DNA of 30,966 bases, taken from positions 1 through 30,966 of the IMG/VR virus record IMGVR_UViG_3300023170_000116. The stretch is one strand, 5' to 3'. The notes under the pieces were generated by a model. The model did not search any database and had not been told where the DNA came from. It saw nothing but the letters and a program-made list of their open reading frames with translations. Positions 7,803-21,700 of this stretch are shown piece by piece; position 1 is the stretch's first letter, and each line of letters begins with the position of its first letter. The stretch is from a virus. Position numbers and translations under genes: made by a program.

Positions 7803-9755
7803 ATGGCAATTCCAATTAAGTTGATAACAGGAGACAACTCAATCACTGTCGATTTGGAAGCACAGAGCATTGATATGTCTATTGATAGGAATGTATCAGC
7901 CTTCCCTACGCCTGCTAATATTTTGAAAAGATTTGCAGTAGATACCAACATACCGAGAATTACTATGGAAATAAATGGCATTTTGACAGATGATGATGGC
8001 GTTGACATATCAGGCATTACCAATGTAGAAGATGCTGTCACCACTACACCTATGAGGACAATAATCAACTTTGGTAGTTTTATGAGTAGTGAGCCTTTTG
8101 ATGCCACGCAGATAGTTGACTTTGGTGTCAGAGGAGGATACCCTGACTCTATCACACAAGGCTCAATTTACAAAAGTAGTTCTGCTTATGTGAAAAACTC
8201 GACCAATACAATTGTCGGTACAAGAGATAATGCATCTACGCCAGTCTATAGGCAAGGAACTACTTTAGAATTTGATAGTAACTATTTGGTGGGAGCGACA
8301 GGTGCTTTAGACTTAAGAGATTCTGTTGTTTCCACAGTTGATGCAGATTCCATAATTGCACAAGGAGATAGAATAGTAAAGTCAGATGGTACTCAATTAG
8401 GTATAGTTTCTTCTGTAACAGATAGTACTGTTACATTCGATGCAGCGTTGCCTGTTGCCGTTTCCACAGGGGATGTATTGCACATAAGTTATAAGTGCTT
8501 TAATTACAAGAATGAATTTTTAGGTTATGTTGATAATGTAACTTCAAGTGGTAATGACTATACATTTACCTTAGACAGAGATATAGAAAGCAACATACTA
8601 CAAGATAGCAACTTTGCTGTAAATGAAAGAAACAATAATGTGGAGAAATTATTGCACAGGCAATATTTGAAATTCACTCCATCTTGGTGGCAAGAAAGCC
8701 CCTCTCGTGGACCTACTGGAAGCAGACCACTAACCGATGTAATTAACGGTTCTTTTGCTTACCCTAATTACGGTATAAAGTTCTTATTTGATAAAAATAG
8801 CAGTTATACAAATAGTGCTACGATAAAGTACAAAGCGGGAGAAATAAGCGCAAACGCTTCCCCTTACAGAAAAGAAGTAAGTTCGACTGATGCATCTTAT
8901 CTCGATGCAGAGGTTTGGGTTCCTATCAAAGACATTACTGTGACTGATGGCATAAACCCTGCCGTAGAATTAGCAAAGTCAGTAGAAAGTGCTATGCAAT
9001 TGACTGGTACTATTACTACTAACTCCAAAAAACTCAACTCGTCAGGAGACGAAGTTCTTTATTCAGGAGGGGAGTATACTACTTTCAAAGTTGTACGCAA
9101 TGGTCCAATCTTAATCATAGAACAAATTTACAAACCGGAGGTGTCAATAGAAACTCCTCCTATCACGAGTAGTAGATTTAGAAATATATTTGACCCTCAG
9201 ATTTTCAATTCTTCTTCCTCATTCAGTTCCTTTACAAAGAAATCTGCCGGAGACAAAGCACAAGATTTGATTGGTCTTATCTCTAATGCTAACACTACTA
9301 AGGGTGATTTATTCCAAGGTGTGCAGATACCATACGACAGTTTGATTACAAGTTCAGGCGTGACTGGTATCGCTCGTAATTTCTTTTTAACATTTGGAGA
9401 AATACCAGCATCAGAAAAGGGTGCCTTGGTAAATACTCGCTCCGCTTCCGAACCTATGACTAATTTGTCTTTAACGGGTGATGCAGGAGGTAATAAGGCT
9501 GACAAAGATGAAAGTAGTGACAGTTTGTTATCTAACTTTGCTAAAGGTCTTGTACCTGATGATATACAGTCTTTTGTAGGATTTTTGACTAATTCAGTCA
9601 CGGATGTATTTGTTACTCTGAAAACTGGTGCACATGGTAATGATGGTGGTATTCGTATAATGCCGGAGAAACTTCATGTGCGATATGATGCTGGCAACAA
9701 CTACTACGCATACAATTTGGTGCTTGTTGCTACGGACTTTGTGATAGGTGTATAA
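7803..9755 (+). CDS. Tail protein, paralog of the preceding gene without the LamG domain
   Basis: 650 residues from the ATG at 7803, with an excellent ribosome binding site GAGGTGAT at 7792-7799. The start (PIKLITGDNSITVDLEAQSI, then ITMEINGILTDDDG) aligns with the start of the previous protein (IRLVQENGNTISLDATSI, then VVMEIQGVMTDD). The ends also match: GDKAQDLIGLISN, GVQIPYDSL and ARNFFLTFGE, then a final strand FVIGV against IADIIL. The middle differs. It carries a beta module at about 165-230 (STVDADSIIAQGDRIV, then DGTQLGIVSSV, then STGDVLHISYK) also found in the giant protein and the hub protein. The pair probably forms a distal tail or baseplate ring, as homo- or hetero-oligomers. No enzyme motif is seen. 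Confidence 0.6.
   Translation: MAIPIKLITGDNSITVDLEAQSIDMSIDRNVSAFPTPANILKRFAVDTNIPRITMEINGILTDDDGVDISGITNVEDAVTTTPMRTIINFGSFMSSEPFDATQIVDFGVRGGYPDSITQGSIYKSSSAYVKNSTNTIVGTRDNASTPVYRQGTTLEFDSNYLVGATGALDLRDSVVSTVDADSIIAQGDRIVKSDGTQLGIVSSVTDSTVTFDAALPVAVSTGDVLHISYKCFNYKNEFLGYVDNVTSSGNDYTFTLDRDIESNILQDSNFAVNERNNNVEKLLHRQYLKFTPSWWQESPSRGPTGSRPLTDVINGSFAYPNYGIKFLFDKNSSYTNSATIKYKAGEISANASPYRKEVSSTDASYLDAEVWVPIKDITVTDGINPAVELAKSVESAMQLTGTITTNSKKLNSSGDEVLYSGGEYTTFKVVRNGPILIIEQIYKPEVSIETPPITSSRFRNIFDPQIFNSSSSFSSFTKKSAGDKAQDLIGLISNANTTKGDLFQGVQIPYDSLITSSGVTGIARNFFLTFGEIPASEKGALVNTRSASEPMTNLSLTGDAGGNKADKDESSDSLLSNFAKGLVPDDIQSFVGFLTNSVTDVFVTLKTGAHGNDGGIRIMPEKLHVRYDAGNNYYAYNLVLVATDFVIGV
9746..9750 (+). promoter_or_regulatory. 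Ribosome binding site that sets the start of the giant gene
   Basis: AGGTG lies 6 bases before the ATG at 9757 and pairs with the usual 16S rRNA end. An in-frame GTG at 9748 would be inside this site, so ATG 9757 is preferred. The start lies one base after the stop of the preceding gene (TAA at 9753-9755). Confidence 0.6.
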
Positions 9756-9756
9756 T

Positions 9757-12700
9757 ATGACTCTGACAATAGACGCTGGATATGCTATAAAATTCAATGG
9801 TATTAGCGATAGCATATTAGTACCTGTCAATAACAAATTCATACACGGAGTACAGAATGAAGAGCGAAAAGGACTACCTAAAGCAATCAACTCTTTTACC
9901 TTAGAAACTTGGTTCATACCTGACTGCGGTGGGGTTATATTTGAACAAGAAAATGTAATGCGCCTTACTGTAGGAAGCCCAAGTAGCCCTGCTCCTGCTA
10001 CATTTGAAGTTAGACTAAGAAACCAAGCCAGTGGCAGAGACACCGTTTATACTTTGGCTACTGCCAAACCTGTCACAAAGGCTAACGGAAGAATAGCGTA
10101 CTGGGATGGAATACAGTTTCCTTTAGAAAACGACATGCATACTTCTTACTTAGCGACTGATGTAGAAAGAGATGACTCCTCTGCACTCAACGAAGGTCAT
10201 AGAGAATTACTAAATGTCACAGTAATATTTGACAGAAAAACTTTGAATCTATTTGTCAATGGAGACTTGGCTGTCTCTCAAGAGTTAGAGGAAGAGCATG
10301 AGTTAGTCACTCAGCAAAACCACATCTATCTCGGAGGTAGGGGTGGAGATTTCAGAGGGACACTTGAGGCAATTCATTTTTCACGAGGCTCGCTCCCATC
10401 AGGCTATCAACAATACGCTCCTGTAAAGAGCGATAATACACTTGGGCTTTGGAGGTTTGAAGAGCCTGTGACTCCGATAAACCTGATTACAACTACTCCT
10501 TCGATTACTGCATCTACTTCTGCTAACTCTACCATAACCATAGGTACAACTGCTGCACAAGCATTAGTCGATGAATTAAGTGGACAAAGCGGTCTGACTT
10601 CTTTAGACTTCACGGCGAGTCCTTACAGCGGTGGTAATTATAGCGTGACCGTACACGCTGCGTCTTCTACTTCTACTGCTTCTATTCCAAAAGTTCCCTA
10701 TAACATATTAGTCAATCCTCTCGGATACAATCAAACTACAGGTAAACCTACTGGTAAATCTCCTGAGAGAATGAGGCTTATGTCAGTAGACGCAAGTGCG
10801 GGAACTATCACTGTTGAATCTATTCACTTAGATTTCAGTGCAAATCCAACAAGCGGAAGAAGAGGAGCATTGATGAATCATGATGCTGGTAGGTTTGTCA
10901 TTATCACTGGAGACTGTATAGTAGACACTGGTAATGGTAATGATTTCCAACCTTACGGTACAGGTACTCAGTTCTCGCAAAGGCAGGGTCAGGTTATCAT
11001 AGATGAAAGTGATTTCAACAACAATGGTATAATGTTCTCTCAAAGTATGGCTATTGATAGTCACGAATACAACCAATTCTCAGCCAGTACTACAAATGTA
11101 GGTAAGCAATTCGTAGCAGGTCATTCAGGAAGGCATGTTCTGAATCATGTAGTAAGTCACCCGTTCATGGGTACATTACCTCCTACCAGTTCCCATGATG
11201 TAGAAAAGAAATTAGACATAGGTAGCGATGTATTAGTTGCCGGATTCCCATCTCAATTTTCTGATATTCGTTCAACTGTACCAATCAATAGTGTGGTTTC
11301 AAGTTACGATACTCATGGTCCGATTAAGATAGAAAGCCTGTCAAATAGTACTTTAGTAAACAGCGTTGTTGAAAATGGAATGTCGGATATTGACGACACC
11401 CAAAGAGGCATACTTGCTATAGGTGGAAAAGGATTTGACCCTGAGCCGTTTATGTTAAAGTCTACATCTGCTAACGATGAAAAAGGTGATACTAAGCACA
11501 TAGTACCTGCATCAGAAAGTAGAATCGCTATACTACATGTACCTGATTTATCTACATACAATTATGCACCTTTCTTACAAGTCCACTACAACGCCATTGA
11601 TGTAGACGGTAATCAGTTTACTACAGGTGCTACTTCAAGATTGACTGCTAACATTAGCGGAGCCAACACAGTGTTGACTTTACAAAGCGTCAAGTCTTTT
11701 GGATTCGATGGCGAAACAATCAGTGCTAATCTAATCAACATCGCTGGAACAGTTGCTTCTTCATCATCATCAATCGTAGGTACAATCGACTACGCTACTA
11801 AGACAATTACATTCAATTTAGCAGTCGATGCAGGCTTTGCGACATTAGCGACCACTGGTGCGATTGTCAAAGTTTCTAATTTTGACTCAAAGATTATGAT
11901 TACAGATATTTTACCAAAGGTAGACACAATTGTCACAGGTAGTACTTCTATACTTGATGTAATTAGGAGTAGTCTAAAAGGGCGAGACTTGAGACTATTT
12001 TCTCCGGGTGGAGTCATTGAGTTTAACCAACCTGAAATGTTTGGCTTCTTAGACGGCGATTTAGAAGGAGAAACCTCAGAAGGAACTGTAGCAGAGAAAG
12101 TATTGAACTATGACCTCTGTCCTGAAAATTATTTACCTTTAACTTCTACAGATTCGCCTCAGACAACGCCTCAAGCAATTGCGGTTGCGACCAGTGAACT
12201 AAGCACAAGAGGCTCTGTCTTCCACAGAGTTGTTGTAAGAACTAACAAGACTAATTTAGGTACATTTCAAGAAGTCGCTAATGTAAGAAGTCAAGATGCT
12301 ACTAATGGCTCAAGGCCAAGGATAGGTGTAAAAATCAACAACGCATCGGGATATTCGTCTTCTACAACTGGAGCGATGACAGTTGACGGAGTTGATGCTA
12401 CTACTGTTATATTTGTAGGAGACAATTTGTACAAAGCAAATGGTAAGAACTTAGGTGCAGTCACCGCAGTAAGTACTACAAGCGTGACAGTAGGAGGAGG
12501 AACATCTGACGCACTTGTAGACGATGATGAACTATTTACACAACCTCAGATTACAGGCAGAGGAACTGCTAATCAAAGTTCTTGTGTGCACGAGTACTTT
12601 GACATTATTGAACATCAATCTGTAGGTAAGACTGTCAAGTTAGTTATACAGCCAAGCGATAAGAGTAGATTTAACATTTTAAGTAAAATGAGTGCTTCTA

Positions 12701-15700
12701 CTGAGGCTGCTAATTATATTACTGTAGAAAGTTTGACTTCTCGTGCAAGAGTATTATCTTTCTCTGATGATGCAGAAGGAAATACTGTCATGCGAGCACA
12801 TGGTATTATCAGTGACCTTGCTTCTTCAAGCGTCTATGTAAAAGGCTCTGCTGCGCCCGATTCTCACATTGTCAAAGAAATCATGCCGGGTGCACCTGTA
12901 GTGACTATGACTCTTGGTGGTCCGGGTCAAGGTGCTGTAAATACAAAAGAGAGTTATGACCCAAGTCCTCTTTCAAGATTAGAATGGAGCACTCGTAGAG
13001 ATTGTCAAACTCGTGTCGGCTCTACCACCAGTACTACTGTAGTGGTTGCTCCTCTGAATAACAAGTCTACAGACTTGCAAAGTTGGGGTACATACTGTTT
13101 TCCTAAAGTTGGAAAGATATACCTACAGGTCGCAGGAAATCAGGGCGAACAGATAAGATTCGCCAGTGCCGAATATGCCAGTAAGACAGGTGACACTTTC
13201 ACATTTGTATCAGGTACAGGTCATACTGGTACAGGTAAATTCGTATTAGCAGATGGTTCGGAGGCAGACTCTTTGAGTGCTTGGATAACCGCTACAGGTA
13301 TAACTGCCGGTAGCATTCTTCATGTTGACGATAAGTTTGGCGAAGAGGCTATGTGTAATGATGGTACTACAATTAACGATAGGTTGTTCCAAACGCTGGA
13401 TACAGTTCAGCACGACTATCAGTTAGGTACACAGTATGCCAGTACAAGAGCACTTGTCGAGATACCTCTGTTTGAGCAATTTTTCTTTGATAATCCTGAA
13501 AACGGAATATTCCCCGGACCTGATAACAGTATGAAATTACACATAGATGCCACACATACTGCTCACTCTTGGAACCCTAACCCAGTAGGAAGAAGACCAA
13601 ATTCAATATCCCCTCAAGACCCTGAGTTATTTGGGCCATTTTCTTATGCGATTCAAAATAAAACACATCGTAGTGGAACAAAGATTACTCGACCTTACGA
13701 CTCTACTAATTACCGTATTTATGTCGAAGATGCTAATATATTCCCTATACCTACAGCACCTCCTGTTGAAGTAGCATACTTGGGTGGTAGTGCAAGGTAT
13801 AGAAGAGCGTTTTTAGGAAATGGCGAATGGGTAATTTACAGTGCGAGAGACACTACCGACCATTATTTGACTGTAGTTGATTCAGGCGATGACCATGCCT
13901 TTAGTGAGTTTTTCTTGAGAGACATTAGCGTAGGCTCTCATATCTTCCCTGCACCCGGCTACCAAGATATGAATTACAGCAGTATGGCTGACAATCCAAG
14001 TTTGATTAGTGCTGGTTATGAAAACAGACGCTCATTCTACTTTGACCGTTCAAATGTCATGACTCAAGGTGGTAATGTTGATTATGGATTAAAGCAATAT
14101 GTTAGTGCTATAGAATTGAAAGCAGGTCCATCAGTTAATCCTCACCTACCAAAGATTGTAAGTAAAAGACCAAGAGGTATAATTGCATCTGTCACAGGAA
14201 GTCCTGCTACTTCTATTACATTAGAAGATGGAAGTCTTTTCCCAATCAGTTCTACAGACAGTGATTACAAATTCAGAGTTGCTTGGAAGAACGCAAGTGG
14301 AACTGTTAATCGTGGATTTTACGATAATAGAGTAGACAATGTACTTACGATAGTTAGTCCTGATGCTGGCTTTACACCTGCCGTAGGTGATGAAATATAT
14401 GTCGAAGACTTGTACGCTACTGGTGCAGGTACATATCCAAAAGTAAAGGAGACATTCCTCAATAGAGCATGGTCACACCCTTACTGTGTCGGTGGGCTAA
14501 GACAAGGCGACACTGTTTGGATGAACATGCATTACACTAACCCTCATGCAATTGAAGGTCTTTTCTGTAAAAGCAGAGGTACTCTAAACGAGGCAGAAGT
14601 TTGGAGTGGGTTTAATGGAGGAGAAGGTGCATTTGACGCTGACCCAAGAGACAGTATACCTATGGAGAATTTCTTAATCGGTGACAGTTGTATAGAGACT
14701 GCTCAAAACTTAGTTCAGCATATCAACAAAACTATCGAAATGAACTATGATGCCATTGGATTGTCAGAAACTCCTCCAGTAGTTGCTTATCTTGACCCTT
14801 ATCAGTGTACTCAAGATTATGCAAGGATACTACTTTACGATGTAGAGCATGACAGAGAGTTCATTGCATTCCAAGATTTACATATGCAGGTTCAGTCAAG
14901 TCCTGCTACATCTTCAATAGGAAAAGAAGATACTAACAAAACTGGATACATTGACAACAGCGTTGATGGCTCAGGCTCTTTGTTAGATGTAGCCGCTGGA
15001 TTCCCAACACAAAATAAGAGACTGAATACTACCGAGCAGTCTGATTTTATCGAGGCATCTTATGCTCATCAATCTGTTTGGAACGCAAGTGTCGTTAACA
15101 TAATGTCAGAGCATGATGTAGGTGGAGTAGATGATACTGCTACAAATGGTTACACTGACCGTACCGATAATGCAGTCACGATTGCCTCTGATGCAAATAC
15201 CAAACACCAAGAAATAGACTCATCAACAAGAGAGCAGTCTACTTTCTTTGATACGCCTGACGGTACAAGAGTTATACCTGCATTTTTAGCAATGAAAGGT
15301 ATTCGCAACTCAGCACTTACTTTAGACAATACCCGTATGAATAACTTAGACCATTGGACTAAGATGGATTTCGTAAGAAGATTGACAATTGATATGGGAG
15401 AAGTTTCTCTCAAAGATGGTGTCACGAACATAGAGTCTGCTGCAAGAGAAGTAGTCAGGTTAATCAACCAAGCAGGTGCAAGGAACGGAAAAACACAGGC
15501 AAGGAAACCTGCTGACCAATTCTTGGGAGTCAGTGACAAATTCGACCCTGCTGATGTTCATCAAAAAGCAGACTTCGCTACAACAGGTTCTACACACGAC
15601 CCTGCTCCATTTTGGGATGTAAAGAAATCATTTTCCAGTCACGACAGAGGCTCTCATATGGGGTATGTCCGTGCTCACCTTGGCAGGGTAGTCTTGGATT

Positions 15701-18700
15701 CGGATGGTAATCAAGGATTCTCTATTGTAATACATTCTACAATACCGGGTGCTGGTGGTAGGAATTTCTGTACATGGTTAGATAACAGTAAATCTCAAAC
15801 TCCTTACAAGCCTCAGTATCTCATAGGTCACGGTGGTAGATTTAGAAACTACTGGTGCCAGCCGGATGAGATAACTGGAGAAAACATGCACCCTGCCCCT
15901 ATGCCTATCAATAGATTTGGTAGACCATTTGCACCGATTACAACTCTCAAAGAATACTTACCTCCTGAGTCTCCTGATGATGAATTACTTAACAACCTTA
16001 ACTTAGGAGCAGATAGAATAGATAGCCAGTCTGCATTGGCTACGAGCAATGTTGAGATGGTAAGTGGAAGAAATGCCAACACAGTTCTCAACGAATCGTT
16101 TGAAACTAAAAGTCCTGCTTCTGTACTCGTAGACGGGTTGAGAGTAGGTACTAAAGCGAGAGCAAGAATAAACTTCGGTGGTATAACCCAAGCAGGTATA
16201 CCCGGTTGGGCACCTGACTTAAGCAAGTGGGGATTCGATAACGATGGAACTACCAATGTATCAAGATACGGTAATGCGAGTAATGCTGCAACTGCGATGA
16301 CAGCGACTACTGTACAAGCAGGAAGCGATGGGTATATTCCGTCAGATGATATGAAGAGCGAAAATATTGGTCAAAGACCCATGTATGGTTTGAAATTCAC
16401 AGACCACAGAGGAGATAACCATACCATTCGTTTACTTTACAGGCAGTTTGGTGAAGCCTTTGCCAGTGATAATACCTTCTTGCCATCTACGCTTGATGAA
16501 GAAATTATAATCCATTTCGATGATAGAGATGTAGGACAAGGTGGCTTTACCGTTGGTCGTCACATGGTTGGTAGCGGAGAGGTCTGTGGTGAAAAAACAG
16601 GAGGTGACCCTATCAATTTCAAAGGTAACCTTTGGAATACATACCCTGCTCCGGTTGTCGGTGTCAAGGTGACCACTACTTTATCGAGTAACGAAATGAC
16701 AGTTGTATTGGACAGACCTTATGCAGGTAATGTAAGTGACGCTGTAATGAATAATCATCCTGATATACTTGGCTATCTCGGATTACCTGAAAGTGGTATG
16801 TTCCAACTTTCAATGCATGGTACTACAGCCAATGACCATCAAGGTTTAACTTTCTACTATACGAGTAGAACTCATAACGCTGCTGGCGGAACTCATAAAT
16901 TCTACGGAGTTCAAGGCGGAGGAGCGAATCACGCTAACGGAGATTGGTATTTAAGTCCAAGAATCAACTTTACTTCTTTACTTACTGACGAAGTGATTGC
17001 AGCGGCTGTAGAACTTGCAATTAATTCAACTAATAATGACGAAGACATTACATTTGATTGTACGAATATGTTCGCCCCTGATGGTAAACGATTGAGCGAA
17101 TGGGGAGTTAGCCCAACTGCTATTAGAATCAGAACAAGAGCAGACGGTAAGACTCCGATGAGTAAGTTGTTTGAGGCTACTCGCACAAGAGACTGGGGTC
17201 TACTTGAAGGTGCTTCTACGGATGCGGTTGTTGCTTCTAAGCATACTGGTGGTTTATCTAATGCTGAGAAAGACGCAGGTACAAGATTGGACATAGGATA
17301 TATACCTTATACAGTTTTACAAATAAATACTAAGTTCAGAGGCTCTAATGCTAACACCGCTACTCCTGTGTTAGTAGATAGTCAGAATAACATAGTAGAT
17401 ACGACTACTTGGCAAAGAAACTTGAGGGGGGATAACTTTACTGATGTAGCAGGTGACCACATTATACCAAGAGTAGATTCACCATGTATTGAGGTACATA
17501 ATACATCAGGTTCAGTTATACTTGCTAACTCTAATGAGTCTTGGGCATTACTAGGTAAACTGGCATCTCATGATGCAAATAGTTGGGGAGAGCGTTATAT
17601 CGTTTGGTATAGTACTACTGAATATGCAGAAGTGTGCAGTCAACCCGGAACTAATGCCATCGTAAATGTAGACGAAAAAGTAGAGTCAGCCAACTTCGCA
17701 CCTTCGCAACACGATGTTCTATTCAAAGGAACAAGTCGCATAGCAGATTCTCGTGAAACAGATGGTATCCGCAGAGCAGGGAGTAAGCAATCTAGTCCTT
17801 TCCTTTACTTTAGAGGAGGCAGAGACAGCCCTGACCATTGGGTTCCACTTTACTTTGGTGGTGGATTTAGCGGTGCAGTAGTTGACATCAACGATGGTAC
17901 TCAAAATGACTACTCTGATTTCTACGAACATCCTTATTCCAGTGGACCTACAGGAAGCGCAGGTTTCCAAAATGTAGGAGAAATCGCTGGCTCTTACGCA
18001 TTGTTAGATGCGAATGCGATGATGGCTATGTTCCCCGGTACTCCTTATCTTGACCAGCATCGTGGTCAAAATAACCCTCCTTACTTCAACCAAGACGCTC
18101 TTTTACCATTCGATATGGCAAAGGGTGCAAATACAAAGGTTACTGGGTTAACCTATACAGACGGCTCAAATTCTGTACATGCAAATATACCAAGCCCTAT
18201 CGTTTTGAGATTCGCTCATCCAAATGCAAGATATGACTCAAGTGGAAACAAAGATGACCAAACCGTTTACATGGTATTTGGACCGGGGCAAGCCTTCCCT
18301 CACAACACCGCTTCGTTTGAGCCTCAAGGTGCTAACATAGTCACGGCAGGTAATGGATACAGTGCTGTACCTATACACTTTGGCGGAGTTGTTGGTCGTG
18401 ACACTTACTTGCCTAATCAACTTGCTAACGGTGATGGTACTGAGCATAGTGGCTTGAATAGAACAAGTAGTGTCGCTGCTCATTTACCTATGACCACCTT
18501 TTTCCAACAGAATAAGAGGTCAGGTTACAATTATGTAATGAACTGGGAGCCTGTCAAAGGTTTACCTTCTACAGCAGCGAGTTCTACTAAGAATTACACT
18601 CAGAGTTACAATCATGCGTTTTATTACGAAGGCTCAGTCGCCACTACTTCTAACCTACCTAAGCATTATCATCCTTTCAATTACAGATTTAGTGACATCA

Positions 18701-21700
18701 GTGGTAACCAAGTAGGTAGCGGTACATACCCTAAGACGAGGGCATCGGCTGTACTGTGGCACATGGATGGCGGTTATCATCCGGGTGGTCATTTCCTTGA
18801 TGACAGTGTAAATAAAAATCCAAAACATAGCGTGGCAAATGCGAGGCTTGCTACAGGTAGCGGTGCTAAACACAATTCCTCTGTATTCAGACCTTGTGGA
18901 CTTTTGGCAGAGGCTTATCTAACTTATTATGGAGGAACGCCTGATAACCAGTTATCGAATGAAAATATCGTTATCGTGGATGCTACGAGGTGTCAAAATG
19001 CAGAAGAGTTAGGAACTGTTATCAGTGGTGCTATCAACACATTCCCCGGCAAAAACCCATTGAAAGCAATCGGTGGTACATTCATGCCTTCGATGCAGAA
19101 CGCTCATAAACAAGATAGATACGGTTGGGTAGAACTTCCAGTTGTAAGTTATACCGCAGAAGCAGGTGCTACACCCGCCAGTTTGGTAGTTACTAATACA
19201 GCGACAACTTTGCCTAATTACGGCTGGTTGAGAGTAAGTGACGGTACTAACTCAGGTTACGCTCCTTATATTTCTTACAGTGTATCTTCTCCAAATACAA
19301 CATTAACATTAGCAGCAAACGCCGTAACATCTAACACAAATATAGTAGATGTAGCCAACGCTACTGCTTTGACTCCTGATGCTACTTACAAGGCTTATAT
19401 TTGGACAAAGGCTGGTACTCATAGATTCAACAACGCTGCGTCAGGTTCCGCTCGTGACCATATGACTCAAGTACATTACAGTGGGTACATAGATGCGGTA
19501 GACAGAACAAAACCTGTGGGTGCGGTTGGATGGGCAGGTGAAGCCTATTCTTATCTGAACTCTTACGAAGCACCTAACGATATAGGGGCTAATTTGCATC
19601 CGGCTGGATTAGGTGCTTGGCACCCATTCTTAGGTTTCAATCCCTACGGTGCTGCTGAAACCTGTGTATCAAGCCCCACACCAGTTGGAACAGCCGAAGT
19701 ACCTACAGCCACATTCTATGCTGATTACTGTGTGACTGGGTTATTCAGTAGACATTTGATTGCGATTACTCATGAAAGTGAATTACCTTTGATAGCGAAG
19801 GCAGATAGAGATGGAATAACTTGCGCCGGAGATTGGCTAAAGGTAGCAGAAACAGGTACGCTTTCTCATGCTGGTACAATTGCTTGGGACACGGATAAGG
19901 TTCACAATAAGAGCAGATATGTCGGCTCTGCTACTGCCGGTCCTCATGTAGAAGCGCAGATGCATAGTGGCTACACAAGGCCATCAGCATCAGGAGATTA
20001 TCCTGCATCAGGCTCCGCTCCTACTGATTTACAACTTCACCGTACCATACAAAGCGGTGACATGGTAAGGGCTAACGCTTGTAATTTTGCAACAGGTGAT
20101 TTATTTTGGGATGAATCAGTTGTTAAAAACTCTGCATTCCACGAAGATGCAGGTACATATGGAGTAGAATGTATAGGGGTAAGTAATCACGACCACTACT
20201 TAGACATCACTGCATCTCCTCACACTGGTCTTTATGGCTACTATGGAAGCAGACATCCATCTCGTAATTTCTTACCTGAGCATATAGTATGGAAGCGTAT
20301 GGATGGAGGAAGTCTAACCATGCCAGCAGTAAATGCTCGTGGACTCGGAATGGTTCCTTGGGTGAAACGCAAAGATGGTTCTGATTACAAGATGGTAGGA
20401 GAGAAAATACTTGGAAATGTAAGATTCTCTTTTGAAACAACTAACGGCGCAATGTTCCCTGTTATACAGGCTCAAGAATTAGGTCATCCTCAGTTAGCAA
20501 ATAAGCATCCTTTGGAAATCAGAAACGCTCTTCTGATTCCGAATGAGCACATTCAATTTGAAAGCGTACAAGTCGTAGACGATACTGGTCAAGAGCACAG
20601 GCTGTCAGGCGGCTCTCCTTTGGGAACTGTAATCATGGACTTCCGTCACATAAGCGACAGAGAAGTAGAAGGATTAGCACCTGCATTAGCCGGAGCAGGA
20701 GTAAGTCCTAACTTGAAAATAAGACTACCTAACCCTGACGAAATACCCGGCAACATAGTGGTTAGGTCAGGATTCGATAGAATACAGGCTTATCAAAATG
20801 AAACATTTGGCTCAGGTGGATTACAGCACCCTGCACAGAATATTACTAACATTCGTCAAATGTTTGAAAACGAATATGCAGGACCAAGGCTTTGGCCTAC
20901 TTGGGAAAATAACGGTTGGGAGCACCTAAGTCAAGATGCTATTGACATATCTACTGATACAAGTAACTCTCGATTGAAGTTCCCTGCTTCTACTAACGAA
21001 GGATGGTCAGACCATACAGACAACGCTCCTTTGAAGTCTGCTTACGAGCCTCACGACAGAAGCCTGTTCTTCCATGTCACACGCATGGGTGTAAGTATGA
21101 CTCATCGTTATGATGTAGATGAGTTATCATTCAGTGCTTATGATGAGGCGAACAACGAAATTGATGTCACCACTACACCGGAGTCTGCTACTTGGGCAGA
21201 TGCGAGTGAGCAAAGCGGCGGTCGCTATTTCCTCAGAGTATACGACCCTACTACGAACAAAGGTGTACTGGCATCTTATACAGGAACTGGTACAAACAAA
21301 TTTACAGGAGTAGTAGTATCTCCTGACTTCAAGTCTTTCATCAGTGGAAAGAGTGGATTAAAAGTAGTTCCAAGTTATTACATGCCTGCGGGTAGCACTC
21401 GTATGTTTGCAGCAAGGAGATTGCGTGACCACAGTGAATACAGTGGTGCCAGTCCTGATATGCAGAAGATTGATTGGTTTGATATGTACAGTAATTTACC
21501 AGCATCTACAGGAGCGATGGCAAAGCCATCAGTGCCTCACGAAAGTATAACTTCTCCTAAGATGACACCTATGCCTGTTCCAAGAATGGGTCATCACTAT
21601 GTCACACCTACTATGGCATTGATGCCGGGGCACTATGCTCACCCTGCCTATCAGAGATTGTATGATTTGAACAGGTCTTGTAAGAGTTCAAGTCACAGCC

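Noticed and set aside
11759-11776. TCATCATCATCA simple repeat
   Set aside because: It encodes a short serine run inside a coding region and is too short to be a meaningful tandem repeat.
15150-15539. Reverse-strand frames, for example 129 residues here and 135 residues at 7748-8155 and 15849-16256
   Set aside because: They lie opposite strongly supported + strand genes, lack ribosome binding sites and motifs, and have shadow-like composition (Ser/Leu/Val runs).
21119-21313. Small + strand frame inside the giant gene
   Set aside because: It lies wholly within the giant gene in another frame, with no sign of independent protein character.
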